Positions 1 to 6,691 of a stretch of 13,375 nt of DNA are shown here, one piece after another (within the stretch, counting starts at the first letter, position 1; each line of letters opens with the position of its first letter). Origin of the DNA: Planctomycetota bacterium (lineage in GTDB: Bacteria > Planctomycetota > Planctomycetia > Pirellulales > Pirellulaceae). The position numbers and the translations under genes were made by a program. The notes beneath the pieces were generated by a model that was given only the letters and a program-made list of their open reading frames with translations, ran no database searches and was not told where the DNA came from. The stretch covers positions 1 through 13,375 of the forward strand of contig JAPLNJ010000589.1 of the NCBI GenBank assembly GCA_026692885.1, written 5' to 3'.

Positions 1-828
1 CCCGCCCGCGCCATTGCCCAACAGGACACCGACGGTATCACTGGAACCGTTGGCGACGGCCAGGTCGGGCTTTCCGTCGGCGTTGAAATCGCCGACGATG
101 ACCGACCTGGGAAACAAGCCGCCGGAGGCGTAGGTGACGGCGTCGGCAAACCCGCCCGCGCCGTTGCCACGGAACACCGCGACGTTGTCGCTGACGGAGT
201 TCGCGGTGACCAGATCGTTGAAGCTATCGCCATTGAAGTCCGCCACGGCGATGGATTCCGGAGAGTCGTAGTCCCTTGTCGGGTACGTCGCAGCCGACGC
301 GGACGCAAAAAGCCCCATATTGGGCCGTATGGCAGCGAACTCGGTGCGCCAATCGCCGCCCGGTTGGCCGTCGGCGTCGCCGTCCAGGGGGTTGCCCGCG
401 GCATCGGTGATAGTCTCGCGGACGGTCAAGCGATAAACGTCGGCCGGGAGGTTGGTGAAATTCAACGTGGCCTGGGTTCCGCTGTAGGCGGCGTCCAGCC
501 AGAACACGAGATCATCCGCCGTGCCCAGCAAGCCATCTGGCCCCAGGCCCTGCAGCTGGTAGTTGCCCGCCATGTCGGCGCCCACGACCGGCTCGCTGAA
601 GTCGATCCGAATCGCCGTCGTGCCCGCTTCGAGCGTGCCGCTGGTGGCCAACGACGGCATGGTGCCGACGATCGTCGGCCCAGTGGTCAGCAGCCTCCGA
701 TCCTCCAACGCCTCAAACAGCAGCTTTCGCCGCCGGCGCTGCCGATTGTCCCGCAGGGACTTGTTCTTGCCGCGCGTCGTTCGTTCGGCACGCGACCCAC
801 GAGCGAAGTTCAACGCGTCAGTCCACAT
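1..828 (-). CDS. LEPR-XLL domain protein with FG-GAP/VCBS repeats (N-terminal part)
   Basis: Partial gene: 276 codons are visible and the reading frame runs off the left edge of the window. The ATG at 828 is preceded by a strong GGAGGG ribosome-binding site with a 7-nt gap. Residues 1-36 are strongly basic, followed by EALEDRRLL (39-47), the LEPR-XLL signature found at the N-terminus of large planctomycete surface or exported proteins. Residues about 50-168 look like an SbsA/Big_5 type Ig-like domain (IRIDFSEPV, then a TADDLVFWL stretch and LPADVYRLTV). From about 190 come FG-GAP/VCBS repeats with calcium-type DxNxDxxxD loops at D197-D205 and D247-D255, each followed by a GNGAGG turn, as in beta-propeller blades. 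Such proteins are thought to act in adhesion or on the cell surface; no enzyme domain is visible in this part. The N-terminus lacks an ordinary hydrophobic signal peptide, which is usual for LEPR-XLL proteins. Family call is firm, function unknown. Confidence 0.88.
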   Translation of the reverse strand, partial: MWTDALNFARGSRAERTTRGKNKSLRDNRQRRRRKLLFEALEDRRLLTTGPTIVGTMPSLATSGTLEAGTTAIRIDFSEPVVGADMAGNYQLQGLGPDGLLGTADDLVFWLDAAYSGTQATLNFTNLPADVYRLTVRETITDAAGNPLDGDADGQPGGDWRTEFAAIRPNMGLFASASAATYPTRDYDSPESIAVADFNGDSFNDLVTANSVSDNVAVFRGNGAGGFADAVTYASGGLFPRSVIVGDFNADGKPDLAVANGSSDTVGVLLGNGAGG

Positions 829-835
829 GGGCTAT

Positions 836-841
836 CCCTCC
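836..841 (-). promoter_or_regulatory. Ribosome-binding site of the LEPR-XLL gene
   Basis: The minus strand reads GGAGGG, then 7 nt, then the ATG at 828. It fixes the start of the partial gene. The next upstream in-frame codons give no LEPR-type sequence. Confidence 0.7.
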
Positions 842-1024
842 AAGCTAAGAACCGCGGAACAAAGAGGCGGAGGAACGGACACCGATCGTCGTCGGCGGAC
901 CCCCACTTCTCCCGTAACGTCGCTGGCAGTGACCAGTTTCCTGGTAGGTGTTGCCGTTGATGTTACCAGTTGCCACGCTACGGGGCGAGCCTGCGACCGA
1001 CGTCGCACCAAACGTAGCACCGCC

Positions 1025-1111
1025 GTAGCATGGCTCTCCAGAGCCGTGCCTGTGCGACTCCTCCGTGGCGAGTCGCTCCCGATACTGCCCGGCTCTGGAG
1101 AGCCAGGCTAC
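1025..1111. repeat. Inverted repeat, GTAGCATGGCTCTCC family, copy A
   Basis: The left arm (1025-1048, 24 bp, beginning GTAGCATGGCTCTCC) and right arm (1088-1111) are inverted copies with 2 mismatches, separated by 39 bp. The left arm is identical over all 24 bp to 9308-9331, in a different intergenic gap 8 kb away. This marks a dispersed repeat family rather than a locus-specific signal. Extended hairpins of this kind are scattered through planctomycete intergenic DNA; the role is unknown. No transposase is nearby. Confidence 0.85.
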
Positions 1112-1350
1112 GAAGCTGCGCGCCCGGTACGCACATCCTACAGCCAATAGCCTTGAGCCTGAAGGCTCCACCCTGCGATGCTCGACGGGTTGCGAGGACG
1201 CCCGAAGCCCGCCACCCAAAACTCGATTCGTCCCCGGTGCCGCCCCCTTGGCCCGCGCCGGAAACCGGGAAGTTATTTTGGCCACCGTTGCTACAAGGGC
1301 GCCAGGCAGGCCCGTTGGGAAAGCCTGCACGACCTGCAAGCCGTGCTCCC

Positions 1351-1515
1351 TTTCACCGATCAGGTCGCATGCTGAGTACAGCGAACGTGGCCAAGCTCGC
1401 GAGGCACTTCCGAGTGTCGCCGGCCGCGTTTATCGCCAAGCCGACAACACAACCACCCGTCTCCGGTGAAGACCCGCACGGATGGCAGAGCCAGAGCACG
1501 GATGAGGACTGGTAA
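1351..1515 (+). pseudogene. C-terminal remnant of a HigA-type (COG5499-like, XRE) antitoxin
   Basis: In one plus-strand frame the end of an ORF reads FHRSGRMLSTANVAKLARHF, then RVSPAAFIA and an acidic tail ending EDW before TAA. This resembles the C-terminal part of HigA/COG5499 helix-turn-helix antitoxins, whose recognition and end region has the pattern SGKR-x-LS-x(3)-AKxLAxxFxVSPxxF. The first half of such a protein (about 50-80 residues with the N-terminal part of the HTH) is not visible upstream; that DNA is repeat-like and in the same frame gives Pro/Arg-rich sequence. No HigB/RelE-type toxin is visible next to it. An ATG at 1369 could give a 48-residue peptide, but it lacks a convincing ribosome-binding site. 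I read it as a decayed toxin-antitoxin gene stranded in the repeat island. The match is by eye and moderate. Confidence 0.5.
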
Positions 1516-1564
1516 AGAAGCCAGTGTGGCAGTTCGCAGCCGTCACGCTTCGCCACAACGACAT

Positions 1565-1583
1565 GTCATCACGGCGTGATGAC
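1565..1583. promoter_or_regulatory. 19-bp perfect dyad, possible operator
   Basis: GTCATCACG-G-CGTGATGAC: 9-bp arms around one central base. It lies 50 bp past the end of the antitoxin-like fragment. The length and tight centre suit a dimeric HTH repressor site better than a terminator, since no T-run follows. It could be a leftover operator of the decayed toxin-antitoxin gene, or chance. Confidence 0.3.
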
Positions 1584-1661
1584 CACTTCGAAAACCCGAC
1601 AGTTATTGATGCACCGGTCCTAAGTCGCGCTGTACAACCAATGGGTTGAGTCCTCGATTTT

Positions 1662-1773
1662 TCTCGTTCCGACGCTCTGCCTCGGAACGTAAGCCACGGA
1701 CGCTCTGCGTCCTTGGACGAACGACGCGGAGCGTCAAAACACTTGCGTTCCCATGCGGAGCGTGGGAACGAGA
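1662..1773. repeat. Composite inverted repeat, TCTCGTTCC...GGAACGAGA family
   Basis: The outer arms 1662-1689 (starting TCTCGTTCC) and 1745-1773 (ending GGGAACGAGA) are imperfect inverted copies of about 28 bp. Each arm is itself partly palindromic. Between them lie two short perfect hairpins, GGACGC-TCT-GCGTCC (1698-1712) and GACGC-GGA-GCGTC (1723-1735), whose sequences are close to inverted copies of each other. The result is a nested structure with several alternative foldings. No ORF or transposase is associated. Confidence 0.8.
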
Positions 1774-1949
1774 GAGGCGTGCCATCAACAAAGTTTGACC
1801 GATGGGGGGGGGCGGCTCGAACGTGCGATTCGAGCCGGAGAAACCGTTCATGGGGTTCTTGCCCTTGTCATGCCTACCGGAACCCCTCAGCGGCAGGCCG
1901 ACAACGGTGAACTTGACCGATGGTATCCAGCGAGGCAACCTCCGCCCCC

Positions 1950-2083
1950 CAACGCCGTTAAAGATTCTGGTAGCCGAATTCGCCAGAATTCGGGGCTTTC
2001 GTGGTAGCCCCCGAAGTCTCACGACTTCGGCTACGGTGATTCACTCCAGGTTCTTTCCCCCACCAAAATTCTTAACGGCGTTG
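1950..2083. repeat. Nested inverted repeat with two internal hairpins
   Basis: The outer arms are a perfect 12-bp inverted pair, CAACGCCGTTAA (1950-1961) and TTAACGGCGTTG (2072-2083), both bordered by C-rich runs. Inside are two hairpins of different sequence: CCGAATTC-GCCA-GAATTCGG (1974-1993, perfect) and a GTAGCC...GGCTAC hairpin (2004-2034) with GAAGTC/GACTTC inner arms and a 2-nt bulge. This looks like repeat units nested into one another, a likely product of repeat accretion. Confidence 0.75.
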
Positions 2084-2200
2084 CCCCACCCCCCAAGAAT
2101 CCGGCAGCATTCCGCTTCGGCGGCTATTCGGTTGAGCTTGTTCCGGCGGCCTGACAGGCGTCGCTTTTCGCGATCGGACGCGGCGAGCACCCAACGGGTT

Positions 2201-3223
2201 TCAGCACGTCAGGCCGCTGGCATCCACCGTTTGTTCCAGACGCTGAGTGACTCCGGCAACGAGCCGTTCGAACTCTTCGCGACAGCGTTTTACGGACAAC
2301 AACTGCCCGCCAGCGATACCGTCCGCCTGCCGCAAGTCGAACATGGGCTTGCGAGCGGCCTGAGCGATCGGCACCAAACTGGCGAAGTGCTTCAACCTGG
2401 CAATGCAGTACGGATCGTCGTCCATGAGCGTCGGGGGGACAGAGCTCGCCTCGTCCAGCACACAGTGGCGGAATTCACTCGGCACTTGTTCCGCCCACTT
2501 CCGGTAGCCGCTCATCGGACGATCGGAACGGGCCAAATGCTGCTGCACAATGTATCCGAGGGGGCGAAACTCGCGTTCGGGCAGCGGTGCACGGTCGGCC
2601 TTCCGCCGCACCTGATTCAGGACAGTCTGCCAGTCTACTCGCCATTCACGTAGCGTCGGTCCGATGTTGCGTAGTCCCTGGAGACTGAACAGATCGGGCG
2701 CCACAGGGATGATCACTGCATCACAGCAGAGCAGCGCAGCCCGATTGAGAGCACCCAGCGATGAACCGACGTCCACCAGCAGGTAGTCCGCGTTGATGGC
2801 CTCGGCAGCCCGCTCAGCCAGGTTGGCCAGCGAGCAGGTCACATCCAGCGCGCGTTCGTTTTGGGTACTGCCCGTCTTGGCCCACTCCTCGGCGAGCGTT
2901 TGCTCAAACCGGCTCAGGAACAGCGAGCCAGGCAGAAGCCAAAGATTGTCGGCGGGCATCACCAATTGGGGATCTCGCAGTTCTCCCTTTCCGCGCCGCA
3001 CCAGATCCAGGCACCCGGCGACTGTCCTGCCATCCCCGACGTCATTGGACCAAATATCCTCCAAATGCTCCTCATCCAGAAAAATGGCCGTAACCTTGGA
3101 TTGAGGGTCGAAGTCGAGGACCACGATCCGCGATCCATTTCGGGACAGCAGGTGCGCGATGTGGAAGGTCAAGGTCGTCTTGCCGACGCCTGCCTTGTTG
3201 TTGAACAAGACCAAAGACTTCAT
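2201..3223 (-). CDS. ParA-like (MinD/ParA/Soj) P-loop ATPase, stand-alone
   Basis: A 340-residue cytoplasmic ATPase. The start is taken at the ATG at 3223, not the in-frame ATG at 3283, because the P-loop strand follows directly (MKSLVLFNNKAGVGKTT), GAGGGG lies 6 nt upstream, and the start overlaps the preceding stop as ATGA. The deviant Walker A is KAGVGKTT (residues 10-17; K10 is the ParA-type signature lysine, K15 the P-loop lysine). The switch region is DFDPQS (37-42). The Walker B region is LLVDVGSS (148-155), where the usual DxxP has Ser for Pro. The C-terminal half carries LARSDRPMSGYRKW, DDDPYCIARLKHFASL and ARKPMFDLRQADG, which from memory resembles one discrete ParA-like subfamily rather than plasmid or chromosome ParA. 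No ParB, parS-like site or replication gene is seen. Its partner is the AlbA_2 gene just upstream. It probably dimerises on ATP; target unknown. Confidence 0.88.
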   Translation of the reverse strand: MKSLVLFNNKAGVGKTTLTFHIAHLLSRNGSRIVVLDFDPQSKVTAIFLDEEHLEDIWSNDVGDGRTVAGCLDLVRRGKGELRDPQLVMPADNLWLLPGSLFLSRFEQTLAEEWAKTGSTQNERALDVTCSLANLAERAAEAINADYLLVDVGSSLGALNRAALLCCDAVIIPVAPDLFSLQGLRNIGPTLREWRVDWQTVLNQVRRKADRAPLPEREFRPLGYIVQQHLARSDRPMSGYRKWAEQVPSEFRHCVLDEASSVPPTLMDDDPYCIARLKHFASLVPIAQAARKPMFDLRQADGIAGGQLLSVKRCREEFERLVAGVTQRLEQTVDASGLTC

Positions 3224-4419
3224 GTTCGGCCCCTCACCGTGACGCGTGTAAATCCATCCGTGGCCACTTCCAGCGGCGGACATGCCAGCTTTTCCAGTTG
3301 CAGGCGTACTCGCCGAATTCCGCGGCCAAGCTGCTGGACGTAGCCGAGTTCGACAAGTCCCTTGGTCACGGAAGGGTTGCGATAGTCCGAGTGCTCGCCA
3401 AACACCCCTTCACTCGCCCGCCCGAAAGGCCCGCCGGGATTGCCGAACTCGATTCGATCCTCGTACCACTCTACGCGGCCGGGAGCATGCGTCGCCTCGT
3501 ACTGCCGGTGTTGCACCAGATTCCGCACGAGTTCCTTCAAAGCTTCCAGCGGATATCGCGGCCCGAATCCCTCGCGAATTCCCACTGCCGCGACAGGAAT
3601 ATCGTCGAGGTGGGCCTCCATCTGGGCCCACAGGATTTCCAGTTGGCTGGGAAGTGTGCCGGTCGCCGTCCGCCGCGCACTGACCGGGCTGTCGACGTCG
3701 AGTCCCCCATACCGCACGAACTCCACGACCGCACCGGGCAGCCAATCCTGCGGACTCTGGCCGTACAGCAAGATGGCCGCCGCTGTCGGTCTCCAGACCC
3801 CAGCGATGGTCTGCCCAAGTCCCCGGCGGTTGGTCAGCCAGTCCTCCAGCGAGGGATATGTTCCGGAATCCTCATCGGCGTTTTGTTCCGCTTGATACAA
3901 CAAGCGGAGTTGCTCCAACTCCAGGTCTTCCAGCGAGGCTTCCCTCAGAGGGCGTGTATCGAAGGGGCGCGAGGAGTCCGGCCGACGTTCCCACAGGCGG
4001 AGCAAGTCCGCTTCGGTCGCTCGCCGGGTCGTTGTTCCCTTGCGTACCCACGCGATGGAGTTGACCGTCACCACAGGCGGGACCGGATAAGGCCACACGC
4101 GCACCACGAGCACTGTCTGGCCGGTGGTTTCCACCGCTTGCAGGTCAAACGCCGGAGTCGGGTAGAGGGCCGTGGACGTGAGACGGTTGGCAATCTGTTG
4201 CTGCGTGTCATCAAGGCGTTGTCCGCGCGTATCAACACCCACAACCGAGCCGTCCTTCTTGACACCAAACAGCACACATCCTACTTCACCTAATCCCCCC
4301 AGATCATTGGCCAGGGCACAAACAGGCTGCAATACGTCATCGGCGTTCTTGGCCGATTCCTTCCATTCCACCCGATTGCTCTCGGTGCGAAGAAGTTGTA
4401 CCAGTTCCAGCGAATCCAT
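3220..4419 (-). CDS. AlbA_2 (Schlafen-type) / HATPase_c_4 domain protein
   Basis: 399 residues, cytoplasmic, with no signal peptide or membrane segment. GGAG sits 7 nt before the ATG. Residues about 12-135 form an AlbA_2 (Schlafen AlbA) domain, with VEWKES (17-22), CALANDLGG (34-42), VLFGVKKDGSVVGVD (49-63) and VRKGTTTRRAT (125-135). The middle (about 160-265) has a helical stretch and AILLYGQSPQDWLPGAVVEF. Residues about 270-399 form a C-terminal HATPase_c_4-like module: LKELVRNLVQHRQY (294-307, N-box with E296 and N300), YEDRIEFGNPGG (319-330), YRNPSVTKGL, then LGRGIRRV (364-371). AlbA_2 proteins include nucleic-acid-binding regulators and Schlafen-like nucleases; which applies here is not decided by the sequence. 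The stop overlaps the ParA-like start (ATGA), so the two are probably translated together. It may equally be a transcriptional regulator of its own operon. Confidence 0.88.
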   Translation of the reverse strand: MDSLELVQLLRTESNRVEWKESAKNADDVLQPVCALANDLGGLGEVGCVLFGVKKDGSVVGVDTRGQRLDDTQQQIANRLTSTALYPTPAFDLQAVETTGQTVLVVRVWPYPVPPVVTVNSIAWVRKGTTTRRATEADLLRLWERRPDSSRPFDTRPLREASLEDLELEQLRLLYQAEQNADEDSGTYPSLEDWLTNRRGLGQTIAGVWRPTAAAILLYGQSPQDWLPGAVVEFVRYGGLDVDSPVSARRTATGTLPSQLEILWAQMEAHLDDIPVAAVGIREGFGPRYPLEALKELVRNLVQHRQYEATHAPGRVEWYEDRIEFGNPGGPFGRASEGVFGEHSDYRNPSVTKGLVELGYVQQLGRGIRRVRLQLEKLACPPLEVATDGFTRVTVRGRT

Positions 4420-4540
4420 CTGTGTTCTCCGGGCATCAATGCCTGTGGACGCGAAATCACTCTCCGGATTCTATGGCGTCTTGCGGGAGCGTGGAATCCC
4501 TAGCAACTGCAGGCCGATGGAGACGCCGGTTTCAGGGAAG

Positions 4541-6550
4541 CTATTTCCCGTACGCTTCCACGAACGCCGCCAGGGTGGCAGTGGCCTGTTCGGCAGCGGC
4601 TTCCGATTGTTTCTTGGCCTCTTCGATGGCGGCGGCTAATTTAGCCTTGGCTTGCTCGAAAGCCGCTTTTTCCGCAGCCGCTTGATCCCAGGCGGCCTTG
4701 GCCGCGTTCAGCTCCTGCTGGGCCGCGTCGGCGGGAGCCTTCTTCGCCGCCAACTGATTATCCGCCTCCGCTTTCTCAGCGGCCAGCTTGTCAACCTGAA
4801 CCTTGGCCGCGACCGCTTTGTCCGCCGCCGCCTTGGCCTCGCCGGTCTTGGCGGCCAATTGCTTCTCGGCCTCAGGCTTCTCAGCCGCAGGAACCTGCTG
4901 CGCAGCGGTAGCCGCAGCCGCCCTTTCGCCTTCGATCTTCAGCGCTGCCGCGTCAGCCGCCTTGGCCTGCTCGGTGGCAGCCTGTAGTGCGGAGGCTTTG
5001 TCATTGACCGCCTGCTGGACGACAGCCAATTCGGCTTGAACCTTCTGAATCGCGGCTTGGGCCGCATTGAACTTAGCCTGCGCGGCTTCTGCGACCATCG
5101 CCAGCGTGGGCGGATAGGGCGACAACTGCGCGACCTGCTTAGCATCGGCCGCTTCCCAGAGATGCACTTGGCCGGCCCAATCCCCAGCCACCAACCGCTT
5201 GCCGTCGTGGCTGAACGCGACTTTCAGACCGATTTCGGGCAACGCCGGAAAATCCTTCAGCAACTTGCCATTGCCGTCCCAGATCTTGGCCGTTCGATCG
5301 CGACCGGTGGTAGCCAATCGGCCGTCTTGCGTGTAGCCAACGCTCATCACACCGCCCCCGTGGGCCGGCCAACTCTTGATGTTCTTGCCTTCGTTCATTT
5401 CCCAGAGAATGACCGCGCCGTCCAGGCTGCCACTGGCCAAGACATTGGAGTCCGGGCGCCAGGACACGCTGCAGACCGCGTCCTTGTGGCCCCGCAGATC
5501 CTGATACTCACGCGCCGTGTCGGCTTCCCAGACAAACAGGCCGTTTGCGCGGTCCCCGGTCGCCAGCAATACGCCGTCGGGGCTGTACTCGATTGCGTAG
5601 ATCCAGTCGGTGTGCTTCTTGATCTCGCTGACCAGTTCGCCGTTTTCTGTCGAGTAGATCCGCACCAAACGCTGGGGACCGCCCAAGGCGATGCGGGTGT
5701 GAGTGGCATTGAGATCGGCCGCTAGGACCGCATCCAATTCATCACCGACCTTCACCAATTTGCGTCCCGTCTTGACGTCGTACAGCACGGCCAAACCTGC
5801 GGCTCCACCGCGGCCTCCCGCGGCCAGCAGCACCGCACCATCGCGGCTGAAGCGGAGCACGTAGGGCACGCCGTCGGTGAAGGGCAGCACTCCCAGCAGT
5901 TGGCCCGTGTCGGAGTGGTACAACGCAATCTGCCGGTAACCTGCGACGGCCACAACCGGCGCCCAGGGACTGGCGGCCAGGGCCGTGATGGCGCCCGCAT
6001 GCTGGGTGGTTACGAGCGGCTGCTTCCACAATCCCTCCGGCATAGCTGGATGCTCTGGTTTCCCACCGCCGACATTCGCCGCGAGGGCCAAGGAGGTCTT
6101 CTTCTTGGCGACCGCCTTGGACCCGGCATTCTCCAACGCGCCGCCCTCAATCCAGGCCTTGAGGGTAGCCAGCTTGGCGGCCGCTATCTTGTCCTGATTC
6201 GGCGGCATACGCGGTTGGTCGTCATGGTTGGCCAGCGCCCATAACCGAGAACTGTCCAGGTCGCCCGCGAAGATGACTTCACCGCTGCTGCCGCCCGCCA
6301 TGGCCGACGTGTAGCCGTCCAAGGCCAAGCCACTCTTTTTCTCATTCTGGTTGTGGCAGGTGAAGCAGTGTTCACGCAAGATGGGCTTGACGTGGTCGTC
6401 GTACGTGATCTTCGGACCCGCCGGTTTGGCGTCCTCGGCCTGCGCCAACGGGACACAGACGGTCGGCACCACGGCGCTCAAACACACCAACAGAGTTCTG
6501 ACGAGCCCGTATACGGCAACATCCCGACGGGAGACGCGATTGGTATTCAT
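4541..6550 (-). CDS. Planctomycete cytochrome c (PSCyt1) - WD40 - coiled-coil protein
   Basis: A 669-residue exported protein; GGAG lies 7 nt before the ATG at 6550. It starts with a signal peptide (basic MNTNRVSRR, hydrophobic core about 12-35, cut probably after AQA at 36-38). Residues about 48-140 are a PSCyt1 cytochrome c domain: ILREHCFTCHNQ with the CXXCH haem site at 62-66, and RMPP (114-117), whose M115 is the likely sixth ligand. Residues about 183-468 give WD40 blades (for example KHTDWIYAIEYSPDGVLLATG, RGHKDAVCSVSW and GRDRTAKIW), probably one propeller. Residues about 485-665 are an Ala/Lys/Glu/Gln-rich coiled coil with EKAEADNQLAAKK-like repeats. It lies 319 bp downstream of the DUF1549/DUF1553 gene, with which PSCyt1-WD40 proteins often cluster. 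A role in periplasmic electron transfer or scaffolding is inferred. The low-complexity tail may be an expansion; its partner is unknown. Confidence 0.9.
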   Translation of the reverse strand: MNTNRVSRRDVAVYGLVRTLLVCLSAVVPTVCVPLAQAEDAKPAGPKITYDDHVKPILREHCFTCHNQNEKKSGLALDGYTSAMAGGSSGEVIFAGDLDSSRLWALANHDDQPRMPPNQDKIAAAKLATLKAWIEGGALENAGSKAVAKKKTSLALAANVGGGKPEHPAMPEGLWKQPLVTTQHAGAITALAASPWAPVVAVAGYRQIALYHSDTGQLLGVLPFTDGVPYVLRFSRDGAVLLAAGGRGGAAGLAVLYDVKTGRKLVKVGDELDAVLAADLNATHTRIALGGPQRLVRIYSTENGELVSEIKKHTDWIYAIEYSPDGVLLATGDRANGLFVWEADTAREYQDLRGHKDAVCSVSWRPDSNVLASGSLDGAVILWEMNEGKNIKSWPAHGGGVMSVGYTQDGRLATTGRDRTAKIWDGNGKLLKDFPALPEIGLKVAFSHDGKRLVAGDWAGQVHLWEAADAKQVAQLSPYPPTLAMVAEAAQAKFNAAQAAIQKVQAELAVVQQAVNDKASALQAATEQAKAADAAALKIEGERAAAATAAQQVPAAEKPEAEKQLAAKTGEAKAAADKAVAAKVQVDKLAAEKAEADNQLAAKKAPADAAQQELNAAKAAWDQAAAEKAAFEQAKAKLAAAIEEAKKQSEAAAEQATATLAAFVEAYGK

Positions 6551-6572
6551 AGGCAGGCTCCGTGATTTCGTC

Positions 6573-6618
6573 GTAGAGCGGACTCTAGTCCGCTCAGGCG
6601 GAATACATTCCGCCCTAC
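6573..6618. repeat. Double-hairpin repeat in the cytochrome c-WD40 leader
   Basis: Two adjacent perfect hairpins, GAGCGGACT-CT-AGTCCGCTC (6576-6595) and GGCGGAAT-AC-ATTCCGCC (6597-6614), are bracketed by GTAG and CTAC. The block sits in the leader, with its near edge 23 bp before the ATG at 6550. If transcribed, it would form two stable stems just before the ribosome-binding site. Confidence 0.8.
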
Positions 6619-6691
6619 AAAGTTATTCCTTGACAGCCGGTTAGTTCGACTGTCTCAGTTTCGAAAACGACCCCGTCCAGCTCGCCTGGAC

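Larger units (their letters stand above)
829..2200. other. Gene-poor intergenic island rich in palindromic repeats
   Basis: This 1.37-kb stretch separates the ParA-like gene from the LEPR-XLL gene. I see no intact gene. The open frames in it (plus and minus, 60-280 codons) overlap each other, lack recognisable domains and are partly translated palindromes. It holds at least four kinds of inverted repeat (1025-1111, 1662-1773, 1950-2083 with hairpins inside, and a 19-bp dyad at 1565-1583), plus a short antitoxin-like fragment at 1351-1515. The direct repeat TTGACCGATGG occurs near 1795 and 1914. A spaced 9-bp inverted pair (2147-2155 and 2208-2216) lies at the 3' end of the ParA-like gene. The 200 bp before the LEPR-XLL start (829-1024) must hold that gene's promoter, but I could not pick one out with confidence. 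Confidence 0.75.

Noticed and set aside
1030..1350. The upstream part of the plus-strand frame that ends in the antitoxin-like sequence, as a full gene
   Set aside because: It begins inside a dispersed palindrome and is Pro/Arg/Ala-rich without domain motifs. Only the last 55 codons look like protein.
1565..1583. parS site for the ParA-like protein
   Set aside because: The dyad does not resemble the usual parS 16-mer (TGTTNCACGTGAAACA) and no ParB gene is present.
829..2200. Insertion sequence or CRISPR array
   Set aside because: No transposase or integrase, and no target-site duplication I can show. The repeats are palindromic, of different families and irregularly spaced, not direct repeats with spacers.
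2147..2216. Terminator of the ParA-like gene from the CGGCCTGAC / GTCAGGCCG pair
   Set aside because: The loop would be 52 nt, one arm lies within the coding region and no T-run follows.
3224..3283. Longer start of the ParA-like gene at 3283
   Set aside because: It would add 20 residues ahead of the P-loop strand and overlap the AlbA_2 gene by 64 bp. The ATG at 3223 has GAGGGG and the coupled ATGA overlap.
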